64,000 nt of DNA from Roseburia sp. 499 (GTDB taxonomy: Bacteria > Bacillota > Clostridia > Lachnospirales > Lachnospiraceae). Made by a program: the position numbers and the translations under genes. How positions within the stretch are numbered: position 1 is the first letter of the stretch; the number at the start of each line of letters is the position of its first letter. The stretch covers positions 2,232,001 through 2,296,000 of the forward strand of contig NZ_CP135164.1 in the NCBI RefSeq assembly GCF_001940225.2, in the 5' to 3' direction. Positions 9,628 through 17,776 of this stretch are shown in pieces. The notes below the pieces were generated by a model. The model saw only the letters and a list, made by a program, of their open reading frames with translations, was not told the DNA's origin and searched no databases.

Positions 9628-9921
9628 TTATTTTTCTTCAATGGCTTGTTTTAAAGTCTTATCGGCATCTTTAAATGTTCTTTCTGCAAATGACGTTTCT
9701 CGTTTCAAGTTATCTAATGTCAACTGTGCCATTAACATCTCGCATAAGAGTTCATTGCTTCCTTGCCGGAAAGCATCTCCACTCTTTCCCTTCCAGCTAC
9801 TTTTCATTGCTCCAAACACACTCTTCTGTGTACCGTAAATCTCTTGCAATTCTGCAACTGCTGACTTTTGAAGTGCCTTTGCCTTCTGAACTCCAATGTC
9901 CTTTAGCTTAATTTCACTCAT
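9628..9921 (-). CDS. WXG100-like small protein, first gene of the Rhs operon
   Basis: This 97-residue helical protein has SSWKGKSGDAFRQ with W43-x-G45 in the middle, the helix-turn-helix hairpin mark of WXG100/ESAT-6-like proteins. Longer helices lie on both sides (AVAELQEIYGTQKSVFGAMK and LDNLKRETSFAERTFKDADK). It has no signal peptide. It starts the operon, with GAGGAGGGGAGG before the ATG and a SigA promoter at 9967-9995. It is likely a partner that guides the Rhs effector to a type VII (Esx/Yuk) secretion machine; DUF5344/YwqI is the closest idea. No EssC/YukBA-type machine genes lie in the window, so the export route is inferred. Confidence 0.7.
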   Translation of the reverse strand: MSEIKLKDIGVQKAKALQKSAVAELQEIYGTQKSVFGAMKSSWKGKSGDAFRQGSNELLCEMLMAQLTLDNLKRETSFAERTFKDADKTLKQAIEEK

Positions 9922-9966
9922 TGCTTTCCTCCCCTCCTCATAAAGATAAAAGTCAATTCGTTTTTT

Positions 9967-9995
9967 ATTCTAACCTATTTGTAATTCCACGTCAA
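9967..9995 (-). promoter_or_regulatory. SigA promoter of the WXG-Rhs operon
   Basis: TTGACG (9990-9995), a 17-bp spacer and TAGAAT (9967-9972) lie between the exporter permease stop and the WXG-like gene. They give the toxin locus its own start, about 45 bp before the first ATG. Confidence 0.75.
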
Positions 9996-9999
9996 TCCT

Positions 10000-10800
10000 T
10001 TACAGTGATAAATCCCTCCTGCCAAACCACCATATTCCACTACTAAACAAAATAATTGCTACAACAGCCATAACAACATTTTGTCCCCATATTCCACTTT
10101 CTCCTTTTACGATTTCTGCTGTCGGAAGCAAGGTGTAAATTGTTAAATATTTTAACTTTTCCAACTTATCTCCCATATTAGAAATCATCTGTATAAGAAA
10201 AAATAGAATTGGAAGTCCTGCTCCTAACGCATAATAATTCTTTGACTCACTACATACGCAGGCTGCCAAAAATGCTATTCCGCATACCAGAAGTTGCATC
10301 AGCAGAGTACTTCCATTCAACATAATATAGCGCTTCACATCCAGTTCTCCCGGAAACATAATCTGACTTCCCGCAATCCCCATAACAGTAACCGCTACCA
10401 TTAGAATTCCCATCCATAAAATAATGGATAATGCCTGTGTACAAATAATCTTTCTTCTGGAATTAGGAGTTGACAGTAAGTTCGCCATAGAACCATTATC
10501 AATATAACTCATAACCAATTTCTGTACCATAATAATGACAAAAATCAATGGAAACAAAATCATCAGAAAACCATACAAATATATCTGCATCCATTCTAAT
10601 AAATTAGACGCAACTCCTGTCATTCCTGCGGCGGCCATCATTCCCGAAAATGCCTCCTGATACTGATTCAACATATCTGCCAGTTCCGGATTATACATAT
10701 AAACAATCACCAGTGTATACATACACAACACTGCATAAATAATCAAAAATGGTTTCACACAAGATGCCATGTTTCTTTTTAATAATGGAATTGAAATCAT
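10000..10800 (-). CDS. ABC-2 type transporter permease
   Basis: This membrane protein of 266 residues has about six hydrophobic helices and the general form of ABC-2 exporters. The first segment is FLIIYAVLCMYTLVIVYMY and the last AVVAIILFSSGIWWF. The substrate cannot be told from sequence. Its start overlaps the end of the ATPase gene by 4 bp, so the two are coupled and should form one exporter. They follow a LytTR regulator and a DUF3021 protein, a combination common in Firmicutes where the regulator responds to stress on the membrane or to a peptide. Permeases of this layout are often linked to bacteriocin or lantibiotic immunity; that is only a suggestion here. Confidence 0.8.
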   Translation of the reverse strand: MISIPLLKRNMASCVKPFLIIYAVLCMYTLVIVYMYNPELADMLNQYQEAFSGMMAAAGMTGVASNLLEWMQIYLYGFLMILFPLIFVIIMVQKLVMSYIDNGSMANLLSTPNSRRKIICTQALSIILWMGILMVAVTVMGIAGSQIMFPGELDVKRYIMLNGSTLLMQLLVCGIAFLAACVCSESKNYYALGAGLPILFFLIQMISNMGDKLEKLKYLTIYTLLPTAEIVKGESGIWGQNVVMAVVAIILFSSGIWWFGRRDLSL

Positions 10801-11693
10801 TTCTTTTCCTCCTCTCCATAAAAATGCATAAATAATTCTTCTAAACTCTGCGTCTTAATATCCAGGTCTATCGGCTGATATTTTGCAATCAGTTGCAGTG
10901 TTTCCGGAATCTGATTCTTTACCGTAAGCTGTACCCGATTCCCTGTTATTCCCTGCACTTCCACCCCGGATTCTTTTACAAATCGTTCGGCTGTCTGCGC
11001 ATCCGGCAATGTAACCGTATATATTTTTTTACGTTTCTCAGAAAGTGACTGCATATCCTCGATTGCCACAATCCTTCCTGCCCGGATAATTGCAGTACGG
11101 TCACAAGTTTTCTCTACTTCTTCAAAAATATGGGAAGACATCAGAATGGTTGTGCCCTTTCTTTTTTCTTCCAAAATCAACTCTACAAACCGATTCTGCA
11201 TCAACGGATCTAACCCACTGGTCGGTTCATCTAAAATGACTGCCTTGGGATTCCCCATAAATGCACACACCAGTCCAACCTTTTGTTTCATTCCCTTAGA
11301 CATCTTTCGCATTTTTCCCTGAGGATTTAATTCAAACCGCTCTATCAACTCTTCCATTCTGGACAAATCCTTTATTCCCTTCATCCGTGCCATAAACTCC
11401 AAAAATTTTCTTCCGGTCATATCTTCCATAAAAGCAAGTTCCCCGGCAAGATAACCTATTTCACTTTGAATTTCGCTTGCCTGTGCAAAACAGTCCTTCC
11501 CAAAAATCTGACACGTTCCTGCCTGTGGATGAATAAATCCCATCAACTGGCGAATCGTGGTACTTTTCCCTGCTCCGTTTGGTCCCAGATAACCGAATAC
11601 TTCCCCTTCCTTTACGGAAAAAGATACGTCAAACACTCCCTTTCCGCTTCCGTAATCCTTCGTTACATTTTGTAATTCGATTACATTCTTCAT
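10797..11693 (-). CDS. ABC transporter ATP-binding protein
   Basis: This 298-residue ATPase powers the adjacent permease. It has a Walker A (GPNGAGKST, near residue 39), a signature stretch MSKGMKQK, a Walker B with D-loop (LDEPTSGLD) and the H-loop (SSHIFEE). The C-terminal 80 residues after the nucleotide domain (TVTLPDAQTAERFVKE) are the regulatory extension seen in CcmA/NatA-like ATPases. The gene overlaps its neighbours by 4 bp on both sides. The operon thus runs LytTR regulator, DUF3021, ATPase, permease. Confidence 0.92.
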   Translation of the reverse strand: MKNVIELQNVTKDYGSGKGVFDVSFSVKEGEVFGYLGPNGAGKSTTIRQLMGFIHPQAGTCQIFGKDCFAQASEIQSEIGYLAGELAFMEDMTGRKFLEFMARMKGIKDLSRMEELIERFELNPQGKMRKMSKGMKQKVGLVCAFMGNPKAVILDEPTSGLDPLMQNRFVELILEEKRKGTTILMSSHIFEEVEKTCDRTAIIRAGRIVAIEDMQSLSEKRKKIYTVTLPDAQTAERFVKESGVEVQGITGNRVQLTVKNQIPETLQLIAKYQPIDLDIKTQSLEELFMHFYGEEEKK

Positions 11694-12142
11694 TTCACAT
11701 CCTCCTTTTTCCGTTTTTTCAACAAATCATTCATTTCTCTGGTATCTTCCAGATAAAAATATTTCAAAAACAACCATATCATCACAAAAAAACATATCAT
11801 GCATACATAAAAAGCTACTGCAATTCCAACTGACACTTCAGAAAACCAATGAAATCCATTTCCTGTAAGAATAATAAGAAAAACAGGAATGACGCACCAA
11901 AGAACCTCTCGCAAGAGATATTCTCGTTTTGTATATGCCTTTTCTTTAAAAAACAATCCCTTTTGCGCCCATGCTATCACATATCCCAATAAAAGTTGTT
12001 GAAAAATAATAGCAAATGGCACGTCATCTACACCACCAAGCCATTGTAAAAAGCCATACATAAACGTCATAGATGCCCCATGTACGCAAGCAAAGAATTC
12101 CACATCTGCTTCTGTCTTTAAATATTTTTTCAACTTATTCAT
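11690..12142 (-). CDS. DUF3021 membrane protein
   Basis: This 150-residue protein has four hydrophobic helices (FACVHGASMTFMYGFLQWL, AIIFQQLLLGYVIAWA, VLWCVIPVFLIILTG, VGIAVAFYVCMICFFVMIW) and a charged tail, the usual form of DUF3021. The start at 12142 was chosen because GAGGAGGGAAG lies just before it. A start at 12184 would place 14 extra residues inside the regulator gene. DUF3021 proteins are often encoded right after a LytTR regulator and are thought to be membrane inhibitors or sensors of it; that link is known from gene pairing in other species. It overlaps the regulator by 8 bp, so the pair is made together. Confidence 0.8.
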   Translation of the reverse strand: MNKLKKYLKTEADVEFFACVHGASMTFMYGFLQWLGGVDDVPFAIIFQQLLLGYVIAWAQKGLFFKEKAYTKREYLLREVLWCVIPVFLIILTGNGFHWFSEVSVGIAVAFYVCMICFFVMIWLFLKYFYLEDTREMNDLLKKRKKEDVK

Positions 12143-12584
12143 GATTCTTCCCTCCTCGCAGTAGTTCTCGAAAGACCTTCGCATACCTTCTGGATATAAT
12201 CACATGCTCCTGATTATCCAAAAGTGCATCAATACGATTTCCCATTTCACTTCGCACGGATGCAATGTGATTGATATTCACAACAAAGGATTTATTACAC
12301 CGGAAAAATCCGTAGGAATTTAACTTTTCTTCTGCCTCTGCCAGTGTGAGTGCCACCTGATATTCGTTTTCACTGGTATAAGCAAACAATTTTTCATCTA
12401 CACTTTCAAAATAATATATTTCTCTAGGCTGAATACGATACTGTCTCTCTCCGCTTTTTCCCACGACAAAAACCGATTCTCTCTTTAATGACTCTATGAT
12501 TCTTTTAATTTCAGGTGTCATTTCTTTATATTTAACAAGAATCTCATCCTCACCGGATGCAATTTGTTCTGTACGTACTTTCAT
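12135..12584 (-). CDS. LytTR-family DNA-binding regulator
   Basis: This 149-residue regulator has no receiver domain. It has a short N-terminal part and a C-terminal LytTR domain (about residues 50-148), with the core motifs IYYFESVDEKLFAYT, GFFRCNKSFVVNINHI and VIISRRYAKVF. The basic residues in the last two likely contact DNA. GGAGGAG is close before the ATG. The gene starts an operon with DUF3021 and an ABC exporter, which it probably controls. A promoter lies at 12606-12634 with a pair of direct repeats just upstream, the arrangement expected for self-activation. Confidence 0.9.
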   Translation of the reverse strand: MKVRTEQIASGEDEILVKYKEMTPEIKRIIESLKRESVFVVGKSGERQYRIQPREIYYFESVDEKLFAYTSENEYQVALTLAEAEEKLNSYGFFRCNKSFVVNINHIASVRSEMGNRIDALLDNQEHVIISRRYAKVFRELLRGGKNHE

Positions 12585-12605
12585 AATCTCCTCCTTGCAA
12601 GATTT

Positions 12606-12634
12606 ACTATACCTTTTTCCAATTGTTTCTGCAA
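12606..12634 (-). promoter_or_regulatory. SigA promoter of the LytTR-ABC exporter operon
   Basis: TTGCAG (12629-12634), a 17-bp spacer and TATAGT (12606-12611) lie a short distance before the LytTR gene. The -35 is imperfect, as is usual for an activated promoter. Confidence 0.75.
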
Positions 12635-12647
12635 TAAAATTTCGGGG

Positions 12648-12680
12648 AGATGCATGTTTTCTCCGTTAAGATGCATTTTA
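12648..12680. promoter_or_regulatory. Putative LytTR operator: AGATGCAT direct repeats, 21 bp apart
   Basis: AGATGCATGTTT and AGATGCATTTT begin 21 bp apart (ATGCAT at 12650-12655 and 12671-12676). That is two helical turns, the spacing typical of LytTR sites. They end about 14 bp upstream of the -35 box, a normal position for an activator. Confidence 0.55.
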
Positions 12681-12691
12681 TTGAGGTAGAA

Positions 12692-12724
12692 AAAAAGAAC
12701 TTCCATTATTTGAAAGTTCTTTTT
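12692..12724 (-). terminator. Terminator after the MacB-like export operon
   Basis: An 11-bp stem (AAAAAGAACTT with AAGTTCTTTTT) with an 11-base loop ends in a T run on the minus strand. It lies 10 bp after the permease stop. Confidence 0.85.
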
Positions 12725-12733
12725 CTCTTAATT

Positions 12734-13987
12734 TTATTCGTGCCGCAACGAATCAATCGGATTCAAATTAGCAGCCTTATAGGATGGTAGCAATCCAAAA
12801 ATAATTCCAATTACCATGGAGAAAATCACGGCTATCACCGCTGCCGGTGCACTAATGGCAACCTTTGTCTCCATTACCTTGGATATTACCTCTGCTAACA
12901 CAATTCCAACCACAACACCAAGTAGACCACCAAGGCTGGTCAAAACCGCCGCTTCTGTTAAAAACTGGCCTAAAATCTTCCCTTTTCTGGCTCCGATTGC
13001 TTTTTTCAGACCAATTTCCTGCGTACGTTCCGTTACTGATACCAGCATGATATTCATAACACCAATACCACCTACCAGAAGTGAAATTCCTGCAATCCAG
13101 ATTAACATAGTATTTGTAGATTGACTCAATTCCTGAATCTCCTTTGCCTGTTCCAGAAGATTTGCCGCCTTATATTTCAAGGTGTCATCTTCTACCTCAA
13201 GATTGGCATTCAAAATCTCCTCCACCTGTTTTCCTGCCGCTGTCATGTTATCCGTATTATCCAACTTCAACACCAACGCCTGCGGTTCGTCATAGGAATA
13301 AATAACCGGCCAAGTGGTATCAGGCACATATACAGAGCCACTACTGTCATCCGCATACATATAATAATCCTCTATGGAATTAATTACAGGCTCGAATTTA
13401 GATGATTTCTCCACTACTCCAATTACCACATACGGCTCTTGTTTAATCTCAATGGTTTTTCCTACCGGATCTTCCCCTTCGAAAAGCGTTTCTGCTGAAT
13501 CTACATCCAAAATTGCCACCTTACGATACTTACTATAATCTGACTCTGCGAAATTTCTTCCACTTCTTATTTTATAATTACAGGTTGCAAAGTAATTCTG
13601 GTCTATTCCGTATATTTTTCCTCCGGATAAACCGGTATTTTGATGATATACCGTATTATATCCTTCTCGGTAAGTATACAAAGCAACATTTTCTACATGA
13701 TCAAGTTCCAATATTTCCTGTCTGACATCTTCCGAAATAACCGGTACACCATCCGGTATTCCATTGTATTCCATCTCGTATGCCCAATCTCCCTGATTCA
13801 ACTGTACTGTTACTGTATTATCTCCCGAACCTACTAAATTCTCTTTAATCTGTTCGTTCGTTCCTTTAATTGTAGAAACAATTGCAATAATTGCTGCAAT
13901 ACCAATAATAATTCCCAACATGGTAAGAAAGGAACGCATTTTATGTGACCAAATTCCTTGAAAGGACAGTCTTATATTTTCTAGCAT
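12734..13987 (-). CDS. MacB-like ABC transporter permease
   Basis: This 417-residue protein has the MacB/FtsX layout. There is one N-terminal helix (MRSFLTMLGIIIGIAAIIAI), a long extracellular domain to about residue 280, and three C-terminal helices (LIWIAGISLLVGGIGVMNI, AVLTSLGGLLGVVVGIVL, AVIFSMVIGIIFGLLPS). The conserved RTQEIGLKKAIGARK lies between the second and third. Such proteins do not move substrates through the membrane like classic pumps but use mechanotransmission to push out peptides or other compounds. It is last in an operon with an ATPase and two adaptor proteins. A terminator follows. Confidence 0.9.
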   Translation of the reverse strand: MLENIRLSFQGIWSHKMRSFLTMLGIIIGIAAIIAIVSTIKGTNEQIKENLVGSGDNTVTVQLNQGDWAYEMEYNGIPDGVPVISEDVRQEILELDHVENVALYTYREGYNTVYHQNTGLSGGKIYGIDQNYFATCNYKIRSGRNFAESDYSKYRKVAILDVDSAETLFEGEDPVGKTIEIKQEPYVVIGVVEKSSKFEPVINSIEDYYMYADDSSGSVYVPDTTWPVIYSYDEPQALVLKLDNTDNMTAAGKQVEEILNANLEVEDDTLKYKAANLLEQAKEIQELSQSTNTMLIWIAGISLLVGGIGVMNIMLVSVTERTQEIGLKKAIGARKGKILGQFLTEAAVLTSLGGLLGVVVGIVLAEVISKVMETKVAISAPAAVIAVIFSMVIGIIFGLLPSYKAANLNPIDSLRHE

Positions 13988-14002
13988 AATGTTTCCTCCT
14001 TA

Positions 14003-15598
14003 TCAATAATAAAACATTCCGCCACCGGAAGCATCTTCTACCTTGGCACCTTCTTTGGCTGACTTACCATATGGAAATGCAATTCTATCCTCCAGAGTAA
14101 GTCCTGATACAATTTCTACAGCCTCTCCCCAGAGGGTCTTTCCAGTAACAACATATTGTTTTACAAGTCGATCATTTTCATCTGCTTTTAATACATAGGA
14201 CTTTCCATCTTCTTCTCTCACATACGCTTTTTGAATATAGATGCTGTCGGAATTCTCCATATTATTTGTCATGGTAAGCTCTACAGACTCACCGTTTTTC
14301 AACCCCTGTGTGTCCTCGATATATGCAGTGTATGGATAGTAAGAAACATTTGGATTACCGTCTCCGCTCAACACATCTCTGTTTTCCGTCGGATAAGTGG
14401 ATATTTCAGTAATTGTAGCCTCAAAGCTCATTCCACTCTCCCATGAATTGGCATATACAGACTGTCCTACTTCCATCTCTCCCAACATCAATTCACTTAC
14501 AGCTCCCTTTACATATAGCCCTTCTGAACCGCTGACTGTCAAAAATGGTGTTCCGTCTGTAGGTGGATTGTCCTTATTTCCTACTTTTTTAACAACTCCG
14601 TTTACTGTAGCAGAAACCACACCATTTTCTGAGATTTTTTTCATCTGTTCCAGTTCTAATTCTGCTTTACGTTTACTCAAATCAAGGTCTCTGATTTCTC
14701 CTTCCTTATCAGAAATCAGCTTCGCCAATTCCTTGGCTGTATAGCCCTGTGGTTCTTCTACCGTCGGTTCTGTTACCGGAATGTCCTCTATTGGTTCTTG
14801 TATCTCTCCCATCAGCTCATCTTCGATTTGTGACTTCGTACTAACTGCCCATTTGGAGTCTTCTGCCATCTGCGGTAATCCACTATTTCCACTCACACTC
14901 CATGAAGTCAGCAATGTGCCTTCCAATGTGTTATTCTCATGAATCTCAAATACTGCAAACTTTGGATTAGATACGTCTTCTGACAAACTATTCAAGTATT
15001 CTCCCAACACATAGCACTCCGGTGTGCACAAGAACACATATGGATCATCCACCGTTCCAGTTCCCTTATTTGGTATAGAATTCAATGTGATGTAATTGTA
15101 TGCTTCTCCTGTTTTCTCCGGTAACTGAGGTTCTTCCGGCACGGTTGGCGTTTCAGGTACAGTTGGCGTTTCAGGTACCGTCGGCGTTTCTGAAATTGGA
15201 GTTGTATTCTTCAACTTTTCCAATTCCTTTTTCGCTGCTGTAAGCTTATTATTATAGGTATCCACATCCAATTCCTTCATTTCCATCTGAAGATTTGCCA
15301 TAGTCATATCATAAGAAACTAATGGGTCACCAATCGAAACCGTCTGTCCTTCCGTTACAAATACTTCTTCTATGGTCTGACTTTCCAATAAATATACATC
15401 CTGAGACGTATCGTTTGTTACCATTCCATAGCTACTCATTCCACTGCCACCATATCCCCAATTCAGGTTAGAAACAGATTGCACCTCTACCGTAGTATTT
15501 TTTGATTTATACCAACGGTATGTAAAAATCCCCCCCACTGCTAACGCAACTACTACAACGATAGAAACTATTATTACAATTATTTTTTTCTTACTCAT
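14003..15598 (-). CDS. HlyD-type membrane fusion adaptor 2, with Pro-rich repeat insert
   Basis: This 531-residue adaptor has one N-terminal membrane helix (IIVIIVSIVVVVALAVGGIF), then a biotinyl-lipoyl-like and coiled region with EEVFVTEGQTVSIGDPL, and a later beta-barrel. It is longer than most adaptors because of a 150-residue insert. The insert carries tandem PTVPET repeats (15138-15193; about 18-bp units) and a domain around residues 165-245 with no family that I recognise. The gene overlaps the ATPase gene by 8 bp, and a GAGGAGG ribosome site lies inside it. It probably links the permease to the wall or outside milieu. No outer membrane is expected in this organism. Confidence 0.85.
   Translation of the reverse strand: MSKKKIIVIIVSIVVVVALAVGGIFTYRWYKSKNTTVEVQSVSNLNWGYGGSGMSSYGMVTNDTSQDVYLLESQTIEEVFVTEGQTVSIGDPLVSYDMTMANLQMEMKELDVDTYNNKLTAAKKELEKLKNTTPISETPTVPETPTVPETPTVPEEPQLPEKTGEAYNYITLNSIPNKGTGTVDDPYVFLCTPECYVLGEYLNSLSEDVSNPKFAVFEIHENNTLEGTLLTSWSVSGNSGLPQMAEDSKWAVSTKSQIEDELMGEIQEPIEDIPVTEPTVEEPQGYTAKELAKLISDKEGEIRDLDLSKRKAELELEQMKKISENGVVSATVNGVVKKVGNKDNPPTDGTPFLTVSGSEGLYVKGAVSELMLGEMEVGQSVYANSWESGMSFEATITEISTYPTENRDVLSGDGNPNVSYYPYTAYIEDTQGLKNGESVELTMTNNMENSDSIYIQKAYVREEDGKSYVLKADENDRLVKQYVVTGKTLWGEAVEIVSGLTLEDRIAFPYGKSAKEGAKVEDASGGGMFYY
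15138..15193. repeat. About three copies of an 18-bp repeat inside the adaptor gene
   Basis: The unit encodes PTVPET in frame, so copy-number change keeps the reading frame and would only alter the length of a Pro-rich linker. Confidence 0.75.
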
Positions 15599-16283
15599 GG
15601 ACTACCTCCTCACTGCCCTCTTCTGTAATCACACCATCTATGATGTGTACAATACGTTTTGCATTCGAGGCTATATTTCTATCATGGGTAATCATTACAA
15701 TCGTAACGCCTTCTTCATTCAGCTTCTCAAATAGTTCCATGATCTGCTGTCCAGACTTAGAGTCCAGTGCACCGGTAGGTTCATCCGCCAAAAGAATCTT
15801 AGGGTTATTTACCATCGCTCTTGCAATAGCAACACGTTGCTTTTGTCCACCTGAAAGCTGTGTAGGTTTGAAATCCACACGTTCTCCCAGTCCTACGCGT
15901 TCCAGTGCTGCTGCTGCCCTCTGTCTTCTTTCCTTTTTCTTCACACCTGCATAGCTTAACGGAAGCGCTACATTATCTAACGCTGACTGTCTTGGCAACA
16001 AATGAAAGCTCTGAAAAACAAACCCAATTCTTCTCAATCGCAAGTCAGACATTTCTTTGTCTTTATACTTTAATACATTCTCACCAGCCAATTCATAAGT
16101 TCCTGAAGTTGGTCTGTCCAGACATCCGATAATATTCATTAATGTAGTTTTCCCGGAACCGGATGGTCCCATAATTGCTACATATTCTCCCTCTTCCACT
16201 TGAAGAGAAACATCCTTCAATACCGGAACCACGAGCTTATCCTGCTGATAATCTTTAAAAATATTCTGTAAATTTAATATCAT
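15591..16283 (-). CDS. MacB-type ABC transporter ATP-binding protein
   Basis: This is the ATPase of the MacB-like exporter, 230 residues. It has Walker A GPSGSGKTT, Q-loop VFQSFHLLPR, signature LSGGQKQR, Walker B LLADEPTGALD and switch His in MITHDR. The layout is that of the LolD/MacB/SalX group. The start at 16283 fits the GGAGGG site 9 bases before it. A start at 16292 would sit directly on that site, so the shorter form was chosen. The upstream adaptor ends just ahead of it, and the downstream adaptor overlaps its end. Confidence 0.93.
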   Translation of the reverse strand: MILNLQNIFKDYQQDKLVVPVLKDVSLQVEEGEYVAIMGPSGSGKTTLMNIIGCLDRPTSGTYELAGENVLKYKDKEMSDLRLRRIGFVFQSFHLLPRQSALDNVALPLSYAGVKKKERRQRAAAALERVGLGERVDFKPTQLSGGQKQRVAIARAMVNNPKILLADEPTGALDSKSGQQIMELFEKLNEEGVTIVMITHDRNIASNAKRIVHIIDGVITEEGSEEVVHE

Positions 16284-16288
16284 TCTAC

Positions 16289-17647
16289 TCATCCCTCCGG
16301 TTGCTCTTCTACTGGTTCTTCTATTGATTCCTCTGCACCGTCTTCCAGACTACCTCCCTCTGGTAACATTTCATCCTCCGGCACTTCATCTTCCGGTAAC
16401 ATTGTATCATCTATCACTTCATCTTCCATCATTTCGTCTTCCATACCGCCTTCCTGATTATAAAGCGGAGAAGAATAGTCTACCTCTGCTGCATCCGTTA
16501 CCGTAGTAACACCTTCATAAAGGCCAAACATTGGATATGCGATATAATCTTCCTCAGATAGTCCTGATTTAATCTCATACTCTCCTAATTCTTCGTCATA
16601 TTCTCCCAATTCTACTCTTCGTTTTTCCAGTTTATCCTTATCATTGGCAGCCCACACATATGGTTCTTCTTCATCCATGCCTATATAACCCTCAAACAAC
16701 CAGATACCTTCTTTTGCTTCATTCTGGCCTTCATCCAGTTCTATATATACATGCTGTCCTAGTATCAATCCATCAGCAGCATTCAACGTTACATAAAATG
16801 GATACTTGGCAGAAGTCATTCCAGATTCAGATTCCATATAATTATTTGTATTTGTTTCCTGATTCTCCATATCTACCTTACTGATAGTTCCATTCCATAC
16901 CTGTTCTTCATCAATTCTGGAACGAATAATTACACTCTGTCCCTGACTTAAGGAGGCAATATTTTGCTCACTTACCGTTCCTTTGATACGATAATCTCCG
17001 GTAGCAAGAATTGTCATATATGCTGAAGCGTTTCCCGATGCATCCACACCATTTTCATTGATAGACTTTACTACTCCTGCAATTTCACTGTTTACCGTGG
17101 AATTATCAATAGCTTCCTGCTTCTTCTGCATTTCTATTTTTTTACTCTGGATATTGTACTCTGACTGTTTAATACTATTCTGTAAACTCTGAATCTGCGT
17201 AGTATAATTAAACTTTTCATCCTCAGGCGCTGTACTTTTTTCCTCATTTAACTGTTTAATCTGCGCTTGATAGTTCGTAATATCATTCTGCATCCCCTCC
17301 AAATCAAGCTTCGCCTGTGCTAATTCAGATTCCAATGCCTCCGTATCATATTCAAACAACGGAGTTCCTACCTCTACCGCATCTCCCTCTGCTACAAAAA
17401 CCTCTTTTACCGTCTTTTCGCCGTTTTTATTTACCTCCCATGTTTCCTGTGGTTCTACAACTCCGGAATACCGGTTCTGTACTCCGGAATCTGCCGAAAC
17501 TAATGATGCTACTGATTCTACATACACTTTATCCGCACTTTTTCCTCCGGAACCCTTTCCACTCAAGAAATACCACAACCCACCCCCAGCTACTGCCACA
17601 ACCACTACAGCTACTGCAATGATAATTCCCACTTTCTTTTTACTCAT
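16289..17647 (-). CDS. HlyD-type membrane fusion adaptor 1, acidic C-terminus
   Basis: This 452-residue adaptor opens the operon. It has an N-terminal helix (VGIIIAVAVVVVAVAGGGLW), a lipoyl-type half motif (VKEVFVAEGDAVEVGTPLFE), a coiled coil of about 85 residues (LAQAKLDLEGMQNDI to QKKQEAIDNS) and a C-terminal beta domain. The last 50 residues are strongly acidic (MEDEMMEDEVIDDTM), perhaps a flexible metal- or wall-facing tail. The operon also encodes a second, different adaptor. One pump with two adaptors suggests a hetero-oligomeric adaptor ring. GGAGGAG precedes the start. Confidence 0.87.
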   Translation of the reverse strand: MSKKKVGIIIAVAVVVVAVAGGGLWYFLSGKGSGGKSADKVYVESVASLVSADSGVQNRYSGVVEPQETWEVNKNGEKTVKEVFVAEGDAVEVGTPLFEYDTEALESELAQAKLDLEGMQNDITNYQAQIKQLNEEKSTAPEDEKFNYTTQIQSLQNSIKQSEYNIQSKKIEMQKKQEAIDNSTVNSEIAGVVKSINENGVDASGNASAYMTILATGDYRIKGTVSEQNIASLSQGQSVIIRSRIDEEQVWNGTISKVDMENQETNTNNYMESESGMTSAKYPFYVTLNAADGLILGQHVYIELDEGQNEAKEGIWLFEGYIGMDEEEPYVWAANDKDKLEKRRVELGEYDEELGEYEIKSGLSEEDYIAYPMFGLYEGVTTVTDAAEVDYSSPLYNQEGGMEDEMMEDEVIDDTMLPEDEVPEDEMLPEGGSLEDGAEESIEEPVEEQPEG

Positions 17648-17683
17648 TGTTCTCCTCCTATTATTAATAATTATGTATGATAT

Positions 17684-17720
17684 AAAAAATGGCTATAATG
17701 CATAATGCCTCATAGCCATC
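17684..17720 (-). terminator. Terminator after glyA
   Basis: ATGGCTAT and ATAGCCAT form an 8-bp perfect stem around a 15-base loop, followed by six T on the minus strand. A second 9-bp stem (17737-17757, ATAAACTTC with GAAGTTTAT) lies between it and the glyA stop, without a T run. Confidence 0.75.
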
Positions 17721-17776
17721 TTATCACGAAATACTTATAAACTTCTACGAAGTTTATTAATATTTCCTTAATGTTC

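Noticed and set aside
17648..17776. Glycine riboswitch near glyA
   Set aside because: The stems here lie after the glyA stop codon and one has a T run; no conserved riboswitch core was seen upstream of glyA.
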